Source of the DNA: a bacterium | GTDB lineage: Bacteria > Patescibacteriota > Patescibacteriia > Patescibacteriales > Patescibacteriaceae | Length of the DNA: 64,000 nt | Direction of reading: 5' to 3' | Assembly (NCBI GenBank): GCA_029570385.1 | Contig: JAKPXD010000010.1 | Location: 1 to 64,000, forward strand | In this document: positions 41,242 to 49,859 of the stretch, in pieces | Numbering within the stretch: position 1 is the stretch's first letter | Layout: each line of letters begins with the position of its first letter | Position numbers and translations under genes: made by a program | Notes under the pieces: model-generated | The model's input: only the letters and a program-made list of their open reading frames with translations | What the model was told of the DNA's origin: nothing | Databases searched by the model: none

Positions 41242-42111
41242 TTAGTGGTGATTAAAATTAATGGCGACTATCTCTGGATAGGCGTTAATTCGTTGGTTAA
41301 ATGAGCTATTACCCAGGCCGCGGTTGATTATTAATCGGCTATTGCCAACTGGTAAATTGCCATAATCATAATCTGGCCATAGTTTTTGGTTGGGTACATA
41401 GATGGCGCCCAGCAGCGGCAGTCTAATTTGGCCGCCATGAGTATGTCCGGCCAAAATGGCAATAGGCTCAATACTTAGATATTCTGGCCATAATTCGGGG
41501 CGATGAGCCAAGACAATAATCGGTTGATTGACTTTATTTTGATTAATTATCTGGCCTAATTTTTGGCTGGTGATTTTGGCGACGACTGACGCTGGTAAGG
41601 GTCCGCCAAGACCAGTCGGATCATCCAAGCCGACTAAAGTAATAGTTTGGTTTTGGCTTTGGATAGTTAGAGCCTGATTGCGCACCACTATAGCTCCGGC
41701 AGCAGTGGCTCGTTCTGCGAGTTCAATGTAGTCATTATTATAAAAATCATGGTTGCCCAAAATAAGGTAAACCGGAGCTAAGTTTTTTAGCCGATTGATT
41801 AAAAATAGGTTGCTTGGAATATTAGTTTGGCGGCTATCAAAAGTATCACCGGTTAAAACGATTAAGTCAGGGGCTAATTTTTCAACGGCCGCGATAATCT
41901 GTCGGTTGCCCGGGCCACTGATAGTCTGGTTATGCAAATCGGATAATTGGACAATTCGCCAACCGGTTAATTCGGCCGGCCAGCGTTGGTCGTTGATATT
42001 ATATTGTTTGATGGTTAGATGGCGATTTTGGTAATTTAAAGTCAGCGCGATCGTTAGAGCTAATAACCAAAAAAACAACCACTTTAACCAGACGGGTAAT
42101 GGGATAATCAT
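41242..42111 (-). CDS. Membrane-anchored metallophosphoesterase (YkuE-like)
   Basis: 289 residues from ATG 42111: one N-terminal membrane helix (about 7-25), then a calcineurin-like domain with all five metal motifs: QLSDLHN (DxH), TGDTFDS (GDxxD), LGNHDFY (GNHD), LAHRPE and AGHTHGGQIRLP. The ending INRGLGNSSFNQRINAYPEI is typical of the YkuE family. Such proteins act outside the cell, often on nucleotide or lipid pyrophosphates. A GTG further upstream (42138) is less likely. Followed at once by the methyltransferase gene. Confidence 0.88.
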   Translation of the reverse strand: MIIPLPVWLKWLFFWLLALTIALTLNYQNRHLTIKQYNINDQRWPAELTGWRIVQLSDLHNQTISGPGNRQIIAAVEKLAPDLIVLTGDTFDSRQTNIPSNLFLINRLKNLAPVYLILGNHDFYNNDYIELAERATAAGAIVVRNQALTIQSQNQTITLVGLDDPTGLGGPLPASVVAKITSQKLGQIINQNKVNQPIIVLAHRPELWPEYLSIEPIAILAGHTHGGQIRLPLLGAIYVPNQKLWPDYDYGNLPVGNSRLIINRGLGNSSFNQRINAYPEIVAINFNHH

Positions 42112-42143
42112 ATTGTTTCTCTGGTGGCATCTTAGCACAACTA

Positions 42144-42152
42144 TGTTATAAT
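42144..42152 (+). promoter_or_regulatory. Extended -10 of the polysaccharide locus
   Basis: TGT followed by TATAAT (42147-42152), 8 nt before the ATG at 42160. No good -35 seen, so an extended -10 promoter giving a nearly leaderless mRNA is likely. Confidence 0.45.
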
Positions 42153-42159
42153 TAAAAAT

Positions 42160-43614
42160 ATGTTAATTAAACTTAATCGGCCGGTTAGATGGTGGTTTAA
42201 GCAAACTAAAGTCGCGCGAGTTTTATTGACAGCTTCGCTTGTTGGTTGGCTGGTATTGCTCTATTTAGCTAGCCGGCCATTTGGTGTTGCTGTTTATAGT
42301 TTAAGCAGCCAGTCTGGTAATTATTTTATCCATAAATTCGGCCCAACTGAACGGTGGTCAACCTCTAGTCCCGATTTAATAATGACCGGCCAGCCAGGTT
42401 ATTTTTTTCTGCGGCCGACTCGGCCATTTAATCAAGCTGAGATCACTGTTACTTGGCAAGATCGTCAGCCGGATACCTATTTAGAGGCGGGGATTTTGAT
42501 GGATCGGGCTAATTGGCAGTATCAATCACAGCCGTTAAATCATCCCGGCTTAAATAAGCTAGATTGGCCGTTGGTAACCGCCGGCCACCATCGTTTGTGG
42601 CAAAAAACCCCAGTTTATCAAACCTGGTCAGAGTTTATTGAACGTTTGCCTAATTTTAGTCAGCTAGCTGTTTATAATTGGTCGCCTAGCTCAACTAAAT
42701 CAATCAATTTGACCGGTTATCGCTCTCATCAAGTCTGGCAGCAGCTTCCTGGCCAGTGGCGCGGTCTTCAGCAGATAGTTACTTATTTGGCCGATGATGA
42801 ACAATTGGCTTGGCGGATAACGGTAACTAGCGATTCTTTACAAGAATTGACTGCTGACGAACGGTTAGTTGAAGTTAATATTACTAATAGCGTTAATCAG
42901 CGCCTGTGGTCTGAGCAACGTCGCTTGGACGATAATCAATTGGAGTGGTTGATTACGGCCGGTCCGTGGTCAGCCGGCGCTTATCGTTTAGAAATTAAAG
43001 CCAGTCGGCAGTTATTACTGAAGTTAGCTACTCAACAGACGGTTTTTGGTTGGCAGGGCCAAGTTTGGCCGGTGGCTTCAGCTGATTATCACTGGCGTTT
43101 TTGGACTGATGCTCCGGCCATTATCGCGCAAACTATCCAGCCGGCCAGCCGGCAAATAATTTTAGTTAATCAGCGGCCATTAAATTTAGCTGATACCTAT
43201 CAGCAATACTCCATTGAAACATTAGCGACTTCCAGTGAAATCAGCTTATCCGGCGGGGATGTTCAGCTAGCTGGCAGTGGTATTTTTTCTTTACAACCGA
43301 CTATCTTTAATCCTCAGTGGCGACGCGCTGGTCGGTTATCCGTTGATCAGTTAGCCGGGTTTGATTTTATCGCGGCCGATTATCAACCGCCGGTTTGTCG
43401 CCAGCATTTATGTACCGCCACCGCTAAATTATCTTTGGCCGGAGCCGATTGGCAATCCGGCGATGGCTACCAAATCATGCTGGCGGCCGATAATAGTCAT
43501 TTATCAACTGTCAGTCCGCTGGTTATTCAAGAGATTAGTGTTAAATTACGCGGCGCTAGCCTTTGGCAGTTTCTTCGATCATTGCCGCGTCGCTTAGTAA
43601 ACAAGTTGCAATAA
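42160..43614 (+). CDS. Exported or membrane-anchored protein of unknown function
   Basis: 484 residues: positively charged N-terminus, one membrane helix (about 20-42), then an extracellular part of about 440 residues with mixed beta-type sequence. It is rich in Trp, Gln and Ser (for example PSSTKSINLTGYRSHQVW). No known domain or catalytic motif is recognised, and it has only two cysteines. It heads the polysaccharide gene block, so an envelope or glycan-binding role is possible (inference from position only). Confidence 0.6.
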   Translation: MLIKLNRPVRWWFKQTKVARVLLTASLVGWLVLLYLASRPFGVAVYSLSSQSGNYFIHKFGPTERWSTSSPDLIMTGQPGYFFLRPTRPFNQAEITVTWQDRQPDTYLEAGILMDRANWQYQSQPLNHPGLNKLDWPLVTAGHHRLWQKTPVYQTWSEFIERLPNFSQLAVYNWSPSSTKSINLTGYRSHQVWQQLPGQWRGLQQIVTYLADDEQLAWRITVTSDSLQELTADERLVEVNITNSVNQRLWSEQRRLDDNQLEWLITAGPWSAGAYRLEIKASRQLLLKLATQQTVFGWQGQVWPVASADYHWRFWTDAPAIIAQTIQPASRQIILVNQRPLNLADTYQQYSIETLATSSEISLSGGDVQLAGSGIFSLQPTIFNPQWRRAGRLSVDQLAGFDFIAADYQPPVCRQHLCTATAKLSLAGADWQSGDGYQIMLAADNSHLSTVSPLVIQEISVKLRGASLWQFLRSLPRRLVNKLQ

Positions 43615-43617
43615 TCT

Positions 43618-43812
43618 ATGAGTATTAGGCGACAAATTAAGATTAAGCAATTAAATGATGATTTGTATTTATGGCTAACCGTCACTATTGCTGTTTTAAT
43701 ATTTTCCGAGGCGGTTTGGCCGGGCCTGGTTAGCGCTTATTTAAACCTATCATTCTGGTTGCTTTTTTGGTCGGTCAGTGCTATCCTGAAGGTGGTTTTT
43801 GTTAATAAATAA
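43618..43812 (+). CDS. Small two-helix membrane protein, unknown
   Basis: 64 residues with two predicted membrane helices (about 17-35 and 38-58) after a basic N-terminus MSIRRQIKIKQLN. It starts 3 nt after the large unknown protein, so they may be made together. No known family recognised. Confidence 0.55.
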   Translation: MSIRRQIKIKQLNDDLYLWLTVTIAVLIFSEAVWPGLVSAYLNLSFWLLFWSVSAILKVVFVNK

Positions 43813-43830
43813 TATTTTTTCTCTAAATTT

Positions 43831-44283
43831 ATGATTCAAGATGTCATCTTTAAAAAGTTGACCGTCTATGAAGATGCCCGCGGCTGGCTAGCTGAGATCT
43901 ACCGCAATGACGAAGACCATTATCAACCAGCTATGGGATATATCAGTGTTACTCGTCCCGGCGTGGCTCGTGGTCCGCACGAACATAAATATCAGGCTGA
44001 CTGTTTTGTCTTTGTTGGTCCTGGCGATTTTGAATTATATCTTTGGGATCGTCGTGAAAATAGTTCGACCAATGGCCAACATATTAAAGAAGTGGTGGGC
44101 CAAAGTAATCCGACTATGGTGATTGTGCCGGCCGGCGTAGTTCATGGCTACAAGGCGATTGGTAATCAAGATGCCTGGTCGGTCAATTTGCCAGATAAAC
44201 TATATCGCGGCGTTGATAAAACTGAAGAGGTTGATGAAATTCGCTGGGAGCAAAATCCTGATTCTCCCTATAAAATCATTTAA
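43831..44283 (+). CDS. rfbC: dTDP-4-dehydrorhamnose 3,5-epimerase-like cupin
   Basis: 150-residue RmlC-like cupin in the rhamnose pathway. It starts VYEDARGWLAEIYRND and has GVARGPHEHKYQADCFVFVGPG in place of the usual RGLHYQ segment, keeping a histidine. A later segment, IVPAGVVHGYKAIG, matches the family's HG turn. It is shorter than typical RmlC (~180 aa), so a related epimerase or a sugar-nucleotide cupin is possible. Gene order rfbC-B-D-A supports its role in dTDP-L-rhamnose synthesis. Confidence 0.78.
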   Translation: MIQDVIFKKLTVYEDARGWLAEIYRNDEDHYQPAMGYISVTRPGVARGPHEHKYQADCFVFVGPGDFELYLWDRRENSSTNGQHIKEVVGQSNPTMVIVPAGVVHGYKAIGNQDAWSVNLPDKLYRGVDKTEEVDEIRWEQNPDSPYKII

Positions 44284-44299
44284 TTATTAGTTTAGAGTT

Positions 44300-45277
44300 A
44301 TGCGGCTATTAGTAACCGGTGGGGCCGGTTTTATCGGTTCCAATTTTATTCACTATTGGCTCCAAAAACACCCCGAAGATCAACTGATTAATCTTGATCT
44401 TTTAACCTATGCCGGTAATTTAGCCAACTTGGAGGATATTGCCAATCAGGCTAATTATCGTTTCGTTCAGGGCGATATTGCTGATTACGCAGTGGTGGAT
44501 AGTTTGATGGGTCAAGTGGATTGCGTGATTAATTTCGCGGCCGAAACTCATGTCGATCGATCAATTGGTGATAGTTTGTCTTTTGTTAAAACTAATATTC
44601 AGGGCACAGCCAATCTACTAGAAGCCGCTCGGCGTCATGGTGGCGTTCGTTTTCACCAAATTTCTACCGACGAAGTTTACGGTGACTTAACTCGCCACGA
44701 TCCGAAATTTGATGAAACATCGCCTTATCGTCCCAGCAGTCCTTATAGCGCTTCCAAAGCGGCGGCTGATCATCTGGTGAGGGCCTATTTCCGAACCTAT
44801 AAGCTACCGGTGACCATTTCTAATTGTTCTAATAATTACGGCCCCTATCAGTTTCCCGAAAAAGTTATTCCTTTGTTTGTAACTAATTTAATTGATGATT
44901 TAAAGGTGCCGCTCTATGGCAATGGCGGCAATATTCGCGATTGGATCCACGTTGATGACCACAACGCCGGTATTGAAGCTATTTTACAGCGCGGCCAAAT
45001 CGGTGAAACTTATTGCTTGGGTGGCGATCATGAAATTACCAATTTAGAATTGACCAAGCAAATTATCCAATTATTAGGCAAAGACGATAGTTATATTGAA
45101 CCAGTTACTGATCGTCTAGGTCATGATTGGCGCTATGCTATTGATTTTAGTAAAGCGACTCGCGATTTGGGTTGGCGACCGGCAATACCTTTTTCAACAG
45201 GGCTAAAGCAGACTGTTCAATGGTACCAAGATCATCCGGAGTGGTGGCGTCCGTTAAAAGAACAAGTCAAGCAATAA
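44300..45277 (+). CDS. rfbB: dTDP-glucose 4,6-dehydratase
   Basis: 325-residue short-chain dehydrogenase-like enzyme: MRLLVTGGAGFIGSNFIHYW (NAD site), STDEVYGDL (catalytic Asp/Glu region), and the YxxxK motif YSASKAAADHL. The SNNYGPYQFPEK segment is typical of RmlB. It converts dTDP-glucose to dTDP-4-keto-6-deoxyglucose. Gaps of 16 nt (upstream) and 3 nt (downstream) place it in the rfb operon. Confidence 0.95.
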   Translation: MRLLVTGGAGFIGSNFIHYWLQKHPEDQLINLDLLTYAGNLANLEDIANQANYRFVQGDIADYAVVDSLMGQVDCVINFAAETHVDRSIGDSLSFVKTNIQGTANLLEAARRHGGVRFHQISTDEVYGDLTRHDPKFDETSPYRPSSPYSASKAAADHLVRAYFRTYKLPVTISNCSNNYGPYQFPEKVIPLFVTNLIDDLKVPLYGNGGNIRDWIHVDDHNAGIEAILQRGQIGETYCLGGDHEITNLELTKQIIQLLGKDDSYIEPVTDRLGHDWRYAIDFSKATRDLGWRPAIPFSTGLKQTVQWYQDHPEWWRPLKEQVKQ

Positions 45278-45280
45278 TTT

Positions 45281-46144
45281 ATGAAAGTTTTAATTTTAGG
45301 CGGCTTAGGTAATTTAGGTAGTCAACTAGTGGTTACTGGCCAACAGCTTGGTTATGAGATTATCGGCTGGGATCAAGAAGATATTGATTTAACCGATTGG
45401 CCGGCGGTTGAGGCTAAATTAGCTGGCCAGCGCTTTGATGTCGTTATTAATACCGTTGCCTATAATGCGGTTGATGCCTGCGAAAGTCAGCCCGGTCAGG
45501 ATTTAGCTTATATTTTGAATGGCGATTTGGTGCGACAGCTGGCCGGCTGGTGTCAGACTAACGGCGCCATCATGGTTCAATATTCCAGTGATTATGTTTT
45601 TGCTGGCGATCAATTGGCTGGTTATACCGAAACTGATCAACCAAACCCGATTAATGAATATGGCCGCAGCAAATTAGCCGGTGAGCAGGCCTTAATTAAA
45701 CAGGGCGAGCAGGGTTTGCAGTACTACCTGATTCGCACTTCTAAATTATTCGGCCCACGGGGCACCAGTCCAGCGACGAAGAGTAGTTTTTTTGATATTA
45801 TGCTTAAGCTGGCCGCCACCGAGCCCGAACTTAAAGGTGTTGATGCTGAAGAGAGTTGTTTTACCTATACACCGGATTTGGCTCAAGCGACTTGGCAATT
45901 ATTAGCCGATAAATTCCCACAAGGTATTTATCATATAGTTAATAGCCAGCCAGCCACCTGGTATCAGGCATTACGCACACTTCAGCAACTAGCTGGATTA
46001 ACTGTCCCGATTCGGCCGATTACCAGCGCTGATTTGCCGCGGCCGGCGGCTCGTCCGCAACACTCAGTTTTATTAATGACCAAATTACCGCCTTTGCGAT
46101 CATATCAGCAGGCGTTACAAGAATATTTAAACAAGTCTAAATAG
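45281..46144 (+). CDS. rfbD: dTDP-4-dehydrorhamnose reductase
   Basis: 287-residue Rossmann enzyme: MKVLILGGLGNLGSQLV, VINTVAYNAVDACE, YSSDYVFAGD and the catalytic YGRSKLAGE. It makes the last step to dTDP-L-rhamnose. A kinked C-terminus is short but complete. It lies 3 nt after rfbB and 4 nt before rfbA. The nearby start has no Shine-Dalgarno. Confidence 0.92.
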   Translation: MKVLILGGLGNLGSQLVVTGQQLGYEIIGWDQEDIDLTDWPAVEAKLAGQRFDVVINTVAYNAVDACESQPGQDLAYILNGDLVRQLAGWCQTNGAIMVQYSSDYVFAGDQLAGYTETDQPNPINEYGRSKLAGEQALIKQGEQGLQYYLIRTSKLFGPRGTSPATKSSFFDIMLKLAATEPELKGVDAEESCFTYTPDLAQATWQLLADKFPQGIYHIVNSQPATWYQALRTLQQLAGLTVPIRPITSADLPRPAARPQHSVLLMTKLPPLRSYQQALQEYLNKSK

Positions 46145-46148
46145 TTTT

Positions 46149-46874
46149 ATGCGAGGAATTATTTTGTCCGGCGGTAGTGCCACTAGATTGCGTCCTTGTA
46201 CGAAGGTTACTTCTAAACAATTATTGCCGATCTATAATCGGCCGATGATTTATTATCCTCTTAATACTTTGGTCAAAGCCGGCATTAAAGAGATTCTAAT
46301 TATCGTTTCACCGGAGCGAGCCGGCGATTATCTAAATTTATTGGGCAGTGGCCGCCAATTCGGCATCAAGCTGACTTATGAAGTTCAGGATAAGCCGCGC
46401 GGCCTAGCTGAGGCTTTTATTATTGGGGAAAATTTTATTGATGATGGTGATGTTACCATGATCTTAGGTGACAATATCTTTGAAGATGATTTAACTGACG
46501 ATATCCGCAACTTCAAGAGTGGCGCTAAGATTTTTGCCAAAAAAGTGCCTGATCCAGAACGCTTTGGTGTTGTGGAAATTGATGATAAAATGCAGGCTTT
46601 GTCAATAGTGGAAAAACCATTGCAACCGAAAAGTGATTTGGCAATTACCGGTCTGTATATTTACGATCATCGGGTTATTGAGGTGGCCAAACAAGTTCAG
46701 CCCAGCGCTCGGGGTGAATTAGAGATTGTTGATTTGCATAATTGGTATTTGGAACGCAATGAATTAGAAGTGGCGATGATTAATGGCGAATGGATTGATG
46801 CCGGCACTTTTGATAGTTTGTTGAGCGCTCAAATATTAGCTCGCGATCGACTGCAAAACAAATTAATTATTTAA
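46149..46874 (+). CDS. rfbA: Glucose-1-phosphate thymidylyltransferase
   Basis: 241-residue nucleotidyltransferase: MRGIILSGGSATRLRPCTKV and SKQLLPIYNRPMIYYPLNTL at the start, then ILGDNIFEDD (metal site) and VEKPLQPKSDLAITGLYIYD. It makes dTDP-glucose for rfbB. It is shorter than the ~290-aa allosterically controlled RmlA, ending after the core at about residue 240, as in short archaeal-type enzymes. Confidence 0.9.
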   Translation: MRGIILSGGSATRLRPCTKVTSKQLLPIYNRPMIYYPLNTLVKAGIKEILIIVSPERAGDYLNLLGSGRQFGIKLTYEVQDKPRGLAEAFIIGENFIDDGDVTMILGDNIFEDDLTDDIRNFKSGAKIFAKKVPDPERFGVVEIDDKMQALSIVEKPLQPKSDLAITGLYIYDHRVIEVAKQVQPSARGELEIVDLHNWYLERNELEVAMINGEWIDAGTFDSLLSAQILARDRLQNKLII

Positions 46875-46892
46875 TATTACTATTATTTTACT

Positions 46893-47948
46893 ATGCACAC
46901 CCGAATTATTGCGACGGTTGGTCCGCAGTCTTTCAGTTATCCAGTTCTAAGCAAATTGGTTACCAGCGGCGTTGACATTATCCGTTTGAATTTTTCTCAC
47001 GCCAAGATTGAGCAACTTAATGATTTAAAAAATAATCTGCAGAGAATTAAGGAAGAAACCGATTGTCAAACTAAAATTATGCAAGACTTGCAGGGACCGC
47101 GTATTCGCATCGGTCGCCTTGATCAAGAAATTGAATTGGTTGATGGTGAAACCTATGTTTTTACTGGTGGTCAGGCCAGTCTAGCTAATCAAGAAATTCC
47201 GATTGACGACCCCGATCTTTATCAGGATCTCAGAATTGGTGATCCAATTTTTTTAGCTAATGGTGAATTAGAACTGAAGATTGTTGACATTAAAGATAAA
47301 ATGATTTATGCCCGAGTAGAGCGGGGCGGCCTGTTGATGTCGCATAAGGGCATTAATCTACCGAATACTAATTTAACCAGAGGCGGTTTAACTAAAAAAG
47401 ATATTGCTGATGTTGAGGCGGCCTTTGAATACAATGTTGACTATATTGCCTTATCTTTTGTTCAAAGCGCTGACGATTTGCGAAGATTGCGTAAGATTAT
47501 TGGTAATCGGCCGATTGGCTTAATTGCCAAAATTGAACGAGCAATAGCTCTAGAAGTAATTGATGAGATTATTAAAGAATCAGATGGTATTATGGTAGCT
47601 CGCGGCGATTTAGGTATTGAGTTGCCAATGGAAGATTTGCCAATTATTCAAAAGAATTTAGTGCGTCATGCTCATTGGCATGGCAAGCCGGCGATTATTG
47701 CTACTCAGATGATGACCTCTATGATTGAACATCCGCGGCCAACCAGGGCTGAGGTTAGCGATATTGCCAATGCTGTTTTAGATGGTGCCGATGCTTTAAT
47801 GTTGTCTGACGAAACCGCGGTTGGTCTTTACCCTAATCAGGCCGTTGCGGCCATGAAAAAAATTATTTGTCGTACTGAAAGCTATCTTAATAACCGTAAT
47901 TATTTTGATACTGAAACAGCAGCTTTTTATTGTCATTACGTTAATTAA
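46893..47948 (+). CDS. pyk: Pyruvate kinase, catalytic A/B domains only
   Basis: 351 residues against the usual ~470. The barrel start MHTRIIATVGPQSFSYPV, DIIRLNFSHA, the B-domain (about 70-155), GLIAKIERAIAL (catalytic lysine), VARGDLGIELPMEDLP and TQMMTSMIEHPRPTRAEVSDIANAVLDG are all present, as is ALMLSDETAVGLYP. The protein then stops about 30 residues later, so the C-terminal allosteric domain is absent. It sits inside the polysaccharide operon, 18 nt after rfbA and 5 nt before a glycosyltransferase. Confidence 0.93.
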   Translation: MHTRIIATVGPQSFSYPVLSKLVTSGVDIIRLNFSHAKIEQLNDLKNNLQRIKEETDCQTKIMQDLQGPRIRIGRLDQEIELVDGETYVFTGGQASLANQEIPIDDPDLYQDLRIGDPIFLANGELELKIVDIKDKMIYARVERGGLLMSHKGINLPNTNLTRGGLTKKDIADVEAAFEYNVDYIALSFVQSADDLRRLRKIIGNRPIGLIAKIERAIALEVIDEIIKESDGIMVARGDLGIELPMEDLPIIQKNLVRHAHWHGKPAIIATQMMTSMIEHPRPTRAEVSDIANAVLDGADALMLSDETAVGLYPNQAVAAMKKIICRTESYLNNRNYFDTETAAFYCHYVN

Positions 47949-47953
47949 ATTTT

Positions 47954-48982
47954 ATGGCACAAAGCTCTCGCGTCTATGTTGGTTTTTTGGGCTATGGCCA
48001 ATCAACCGCTAAATATTTACCGGATTTTTTAGCCAGTTTGCGGCAGCAGACGTTCACTGATTTGGCGATAATAGACGGCGACAATACTCCACCCGACCAG
48101 GTTAATCCTAATGAGTTAGCTATCAAAGATTTTCCTGAAGTTCGCTACTGGCCAGCCGGGGCTAATCTTGGTTTTGCCAAGGGCTATAATCGACTATTCA
48201 ACTTGGCAATTCGTGAGGGGGCTGAGTATTTTTTAGTGATTAATCCGGATGTTGTTTTAGAGTCAACGGCCATTGAGCAATTGGTTAAATATTTAGACGA
48301 TAATCAGGCCGTGGCTGCGGTTATGCCCAAAATTCGGCGCTGGGATTTCGTTAATCATAATCTAACCATGCAAATTGATAGTCTGGGCGTCGGCCTTACC
48401 AAACAGGGGGCATTTATAGATATTGGCCAAGGTCAGCTTGATGACAATCATTTGACAGGACCGCAGCCGATATTCGGTTTTACCGGCGCCGGTGTTTTAA
48501 TCCGTTTAAGCGCCCTGTCGTCCGTTGCCTTTGATAATGGCCAATCGATTGAATATTTTGATGAATTGATGTTTATGTATAAGGAAGACTGCGATTTGTC
48601 TTACCGTTTGCGTTTGGCTGGTTGGCAGATTATGTTATTGCCAGAGGCGATAATTTATCACGATCGCACGGCCGCCAAGGTCGGTCAATCAGTTTGGAGT
48701 CAATTACGGAATCGTCGTCGTGAGAGCAAGTTAATCCGGCAATGGTCGTATTTGCATCAATTAATGATTTTCTGTAAATATTGGTATTTGCCCAAAACCT
48801 TATCTAGTCGTTGGCAAGAATTATTTTATCAAAAGAAACGATTAGTAGCGGCCATTTTGTTTGAGCCATTTCTTTTGTCTGGCTGGCGTAAGTTGTGGCA
48901 ACAGCGGCACTTGGTGGCTGCTCGCCGGCGAGCTTTAGTTATTAAAATCAAGCCATTGTCTTTAGAAGACTGGCGTCAATAA
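47954..48982 (+). CDS. Family 2 glycosyltransferase
   Basis: 342 residues with a GT-A fold: LGFAKGYNRLFNLAIREGA, the NPDV motif (FLVINPDVVL), then FTGAGVLIRLSAL and EDCDLSYRLRLAGWQI (catalytic E-D-x-D-L region). It resembles rhamnosyltransferase-like GT2 enzymes such as WbbL. A basic C-terminal tail (~80 residues) may bind the membrane. First of four GT2 genes in a row. Confidence 0.87.
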   Translation: MAQSSRVYVGFLGYGQSTAKYLPDFLASLRQQTFTDLAIIDGDNTPPDQVNPNELAIKDFPEVRYWPAGANLGFAKGYNRLFNLAIREGAEYFLVINPDVVLESTAIEQLVKYLDDNQAVAAVMPKIRRWDFVNHNLTMQIDSLGVGLTKQGAFIDIGQGQLDDNHLTGPQPIFGFTGAGVLIRLSALSSVAFDNGQSIEYFDELMFMYKEDCDLSYRLRLAGWQIMLLPEAIIYHDRTAAKVGQSVWSQLRNRRRESKLIRQWSYLHQLMIFCKYWYLPKTLSSRWQELFYQKKRLVAAILFEPFLLSGWRKLWQQRHLVAARRRALVIKIKPLSLEDWRQ

Positions 48983-48986
48983 GCTT

Positions 48987-49850
48987 ATGCTTGATTTAGC
49001 TATTGTTACCGTCCCCTTTAAGGTTAAAGACAAGTTGCGGGATAATTTACGCCAATTATTTGCTAGTCAAGGTGATCTTAATTTTGCGGTTTGGGCGGTT
49101 GATAATAATTCTGGTGACGGTACTGTTGAGATGCTTCAACAAGAATTTCCGCAGGTCCATCTGATTGCCAATCCAGACAATCGTGGCTTTGCCAAGGCCA
49201 ATAACCAAGCTTTGCGGGTAATAAGAGCTCGCTATGTTTTATTGCTTAATCCTGATATGCTAGTCGAGCCGGATACTTTGGTTAAAATGTTGGCTTGGGC
49301 TGATGCCAATCCGCAGGCGACTGTTATGGGTTGTCATTTGGTGACTGAAACCGGGGAGACTCTGCTACATGTTCGCCGATTCCCAACTTTATGGGATCAA
49401 TTGGCGATAGTACTGAAGCTACCCCATTTTTTGCCCCATATTTTAGACAAATATCTGCGGACTGATTTTGATTATAGTCAGGCGGCTCCGGTTGATTCAA
49501 TACGCGGCGGTTTTTTTTGGATTCGGGCCGATGCCAACGGTCAAGTGCCACTTTTAGATGAGCGTTATTTTATTTGGTTTGAAGAAGTGGATTATTGCCG
49601 TCAAACTAAGCTGTCAGGTGGTCAGGTCTGGTATACGCCGGCGGCTAATTGCCTTGATTATGTCGGCCAAAGCTTTAAGCAAGTTAAACGCGGTCGAACT
49701 CAGACCTATTTTCGCCAAAGCATGATTAAGTATTTTGCTAAATGGGAGCCGCGCTGGCAATCTTATTTACTGCGTCTAGCCTGGCCGATCGGCGCTAGTT
49801 TGGCTATCATCGGTGAAAAATTAAATTGGCAAGGCCGCGCTAAAACTTAA
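48987..49850 (+). CDS. Family 2 glycosyltransferase
   Basis: 287 residues: AVDNNSGDGTVEMLQ (nucleotide site), NRGFAKANNQALRVI, LLLNPDMLVEPDTL (DxD equivalent), IRGGFFWIRADANG and WFEEVDYCRQTKLSGG. Typical WbbL/RfbN-like rhamnosyltransferase layout. It starts 4 nt after the previous gene and 9 nt before the next. Confidence 0.87.
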   Translation: MLDLAIVTVPFKVKDKLRDNLRQLFASQGDLNFAVWAVDNNSGDGTVEMLQQEFPQVHLIANPDNRGFAKANNQALRVIRARYVLLLNPDMLVEPDTLVKMLAWADANPQATVMGCHLVTETGETLLHVRRFPTLWDQLAIVLKLPHFLPHILDKYLRTDFDYSQAAPVDSIRGGFFWIRADANGQVPLLDERYFIWFEEVDYCRQTKLSGGQVWYTPAANCLDYVGQSFKQVKRGRTQTYFRQSMIKYFAKWEPRWQSYLLRLAWPIGASLAIIGEKLNWQGRAKT

Positions 49851-49859
49851 AATAAATTT

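Noticed and set aside
46893-47948. Truncated pyk as a pseudogene
   Set aside because: All catalytic motifs are intact, the frame is clean and the end is close to the next start. It looks like a compact gene rather than a broken one.
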